From Pseudomonadota bacterium (GTDB lineage: Bacteria; Pseudomonadota; Alphaproteobacteria; Rhizobiales; Rhizobiaceae): a stretch of 7,323 bases of DNA. The notes under the pieces were generated by a model. The model searched no databases and was not told the origin of the DNA. It worked only from the letters and a program-made list of their open reading frames with translations. Made by a program: the position numbers and the translations under genes. Where the stretch lies: positions 1 through 7,323 of the forward strand of contig JAEWHN010000050.1 in assembly GCA_023387775.1 (NCBI GenBank), read 5' to 3'. Shown in pieces: positions 6,102 to 7,323 of this stretch. Numbering within the stretch: the first letter of the stretch is position 1; the number at the start of each line of letters is the position of its first letter.

Positions 6102-6563
6102 GGCGCTTTCGACGATGGCTTCGACTTCGACCGAGGCGTTGAGCGGCAGCATCGCCACGCCCACAGCCGAGCGCGCATGCTTGCCAGCGTCGCCCAGCGC
6201 GGCGACGAGGAAGTCGGACGCGCCGTTGGCCACCAGGTGCTGTTCGGCGAAGCCGGGCGCGGAAGCCACGAAGACGGTGATCTTCACCAGGCGCTTGATC
6301 CGCTCCAGGTCGCCCAGTGCGGCCTTGAGCTGCGCGAGAACATTGATGGCGCAAAGCTTGGCGGCTTCCTGGCCGGCCGCGGTGTCAACGTCCTGGCCGA
6401 GCAGCCCGGTGGCCCCGAGCTTGCCGTCCTTCAGAGGCAACTGGCCGGCGGTGAACACGACGTTGCCGCTCTGCATGAAAGGCACGTAGTTGGCCGCCGG
6501 CGCGGAAGCCACCGGCAAGGTAACGCCGAGCTGGCTGAGCCGGTTTTCGATTGTGTCGGTCAT
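6099..6563 (-). CDS. RidA (YjgF/YER057c/UK114) family protein, long subgroup
   Basis: A 154-residue protein of the Rid superfamily, trimeric enzymes that hydrolyse reactive enamine/imine intermediates to keto acids and ammonia. The seven-part fold is visible: GNVVFTAGQLPL (33-44), the helix QEAAKLCAINVLAQLKAAL (65-83), LVKITVFVAS (92-101) and the terminal ARSAVGVAMLPLNASVEVEA (130-149). R131 in RSAV matches the carboxylate-binding arginine of active RidA (R105 in the enteric enzyme). At 154 residues with an N-terminal extension ENRLSQLGVTLP it belongs to the longer subgroup, not canonical RidA of about 128 residues, so its substrate may differ. Two starts exist: AGGGA (6570-6574) abuts the ATG at 6569 but is 6 bases from the ATG at 6563, which is chosen. 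It is first in the leftward unit and divergent from eipB. Confidence 0.92.
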   Translation of the reverse strand: MTDTIENRLSQLGVTLPVASAPAANYVPFMQSGNVVFTAGQLPLKDGKLGATGLLGQDVDTAAGQEAAKLCAINVLAQLKAALGDLERIKRLVKITVFVASAPGFAEQHLVANGASDFLVAALGDAGKHARSAVGVAMLPLNASVEVEAIVESA

Positions 6564-6696
6564 AGTCATTCCCTATGTCTTGGGGTGGAAAACGGTTGTC
6601 GCGCGCAAACTGCTATTTTTGCCTAGCTTCCGCCACGACTTTTTTTAAACTGACCTCATCAGCGGTCCGCGGGGATCGCGCCACCGGAGCGTCTTC
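6564..6696. promoter_or_regulatory. Divergent intergenic region between RidA-type gene and eipB
   Basis: These 133 bases must carry promoters for both the leftward three-gene unit and eipB. An AT-rich core at 6602-6652 contains a T5 run (6616-6620) and a T7 run followed by AAA (6640-6649), the most AT-rich stretch in the window and a likely melting region. A possible eipB pair is TTGCCT (6619-6624) and TTTTAA (6643-6648) with an 18-base spacer, but the match is weak. GGAG at 6686-6689 is the eipB ribosome site. Confidence 0.45.
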
Positions 6697-7323
6697 ATGC
6701 GCGCATCGCGCCTTGCACTTCTCGCCTTGGTCCCTTCTCTCGCCCTGGGCGCCGTTCCGGCTTTCGCCGGTGCTCCCCTGGTGCCGCACCGCGCCGTCTA
6801 TGACCTGTCTCTCGACAAGGCGTCCGACCGCTCCGGCATTTCCAGCCTCGCAGGCCGGATGGTGTATGAGTTCAACGGCTCTCCCTGCGAAGGCTACACG
6901 GTCAAGTTCCGATTCGTCACCCAGATCGCGACCGGCGGGAACGCGCGCACGACCGATCAGCAGACCACTACCTTCGAGGATGCCGACGGCAAGACCTTCA
7001 GCTTCGTCACCAAGTCCTTCGTGGACCAGCATCTCGATCATGAGGTCAAGGGCATGGCGACGCGCGAGGCGAACGGCGTCAAGGTCGCCATGGATAGGCC
7101 GGAAAAGAGCACGCTTGAACTGCCCGCAACCCAATTTCCCACCCAGCACCTGGTCGAGCTGATCGACAAGGCCAAGGCCGGCGAGACTTTTTACGAGACC
7201 AGCCTGTTCGACGGCTCCGAGGAGGCCGACAAGGTCATGACCACCACCGTCGTCGTCGGCAAGCAGGCTGGGGTCGACAAGGCCGATCCGGAATCGGGGG
7301 CGTTGAAGACCCTGGCCAAGGAC
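6697..7323 (+). CDS. eipB: Cell-envelope integrity protein EipB family (DUF1849), 3'-truncated
   Basis: The first 209 codons of a periplasmic protein; no stop occurs before the window ends. A Sec signal peptide is clear: R2 and R5, hydrophobic core about 6-20, and AFA then G at the likely cleavage site (24/25). The mature protein opens LVPHRAVYDLSL followed by SGISSLAGRMVYEFNGSPCEGYTVKFRFVT, which I recognise as the start of the DUF1849/EipB family. In Brucella, EipB is a beta-spiral periplasmic protein needed for envelope integrity, with a disulfide joining an N-terminal and a C-terminal cysteine. C64 here fits the first; the second would lie beyond the window. Family length is about 280 residues, so about 70 are missing. 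The ATG at 6697 has GGAG 7 bases upstream. It is divergent from the RidA-type gene. Confidence 0.87.
   Translation, partial: MRASRLALLALVPSLALGAVPAFAGAPLVPHRAVYDLSLDKASDRSGISSLAGRMVYEFNGSPCEGYTVKFRFVTQIATGGNARTTDQQTTTFEDADGKTFSFVTKSFVDQHLDHEVKGMATREANGVKVAMDRPEKSTLELPATQFPTQHLVELIDKAKAGETFYETSLFDGSEEADKVMTTTVVVGKQAGVDKADPESGALKTLAKD

Noticed and set aside
6640..6649. T7 run as a possible terminator
   Set aside because: No stable stem directly precedes the T run on the plus strand, and no gene ends there. It fits better as an AT-rich promoter element.
6613..7149. Minus-strand open frame opposite eipB
   Set aside because: It is antisense to eipB, which has a signal peptide, a ribosome site and family motifs. 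The minus frame has none of these.

Overview
The window looks like an ordinary chromosomal segment of an alphaproteobacterium, most likely a Hyphomicrobiales (Rhizobiales) member related to Mesorhizobium, Brucella and their relatives. The reasons are the high-GC codon use throughout, a ClpA with a lysine-rich tail, a FemAB-like/COG3146 acyltransferase, and above all a 3'-terminal gene recognisable as the Brucella-type periplasmic envelope protein EipB (DUF1849). This assignment comes from reading the proteins, not from a search. No tRNA, rRNA, insertion sequence, CRISPR array, prophage or attachment site was seen.

Layout, left to right. Positions 1-1338 hold the 3' part of clpA (+), which ends at a textbook intrinsic terminator (1361-1396). 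A small VOC/glyoxalase-fold gene (-, 1401-1820) follows. A 268-base divergent intergenic region carrying a palindrome, two competing hairpins and a candidate promoter leads into an azlC-like/azlD-like pair (+, 2089-3191) joined by an ATGA overlap. A hairpin separates that pair from a convergent HIT-family gene (-, 3238-3663). Divergent from HIT is an SMR multidrug transporter (+, 3743-4078), which ends 3 bases from the stop of a convergent FemAB-like acyltransferase (-, 4082-5305). That acyltransferase is the last gene of a probable leftward unit ridA-type gene -> glycerophosphodiester phosphodiesterase -> FemAB-like. On the right, divergent from the ridA-type gene, eipB (+) begins at 6697 and runs off the window.

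How the genes work together. ClpA is the unfoldase of ClpAP proteolysis. The AzlCD-like pair should form a two-subunit exporter, but its AzlC departs from the classical family at two signature positions, so branched-chain amino acids should not be assumed as substrate. The leftward trio combines a metabolite-damage deaminase fold, a phosphodiester hydrolase and an acyltransferase. Its divergence from eipB suggests an envelope-maintenance neighbourhood, but that link is inference.

I did not find a convincing undescribed system. The points most worth a second look are the divergent AzlC clade, the ClpA tail, the structured azlC/VOC intergenic region, and three genes that share the same tandem-start arrangement.
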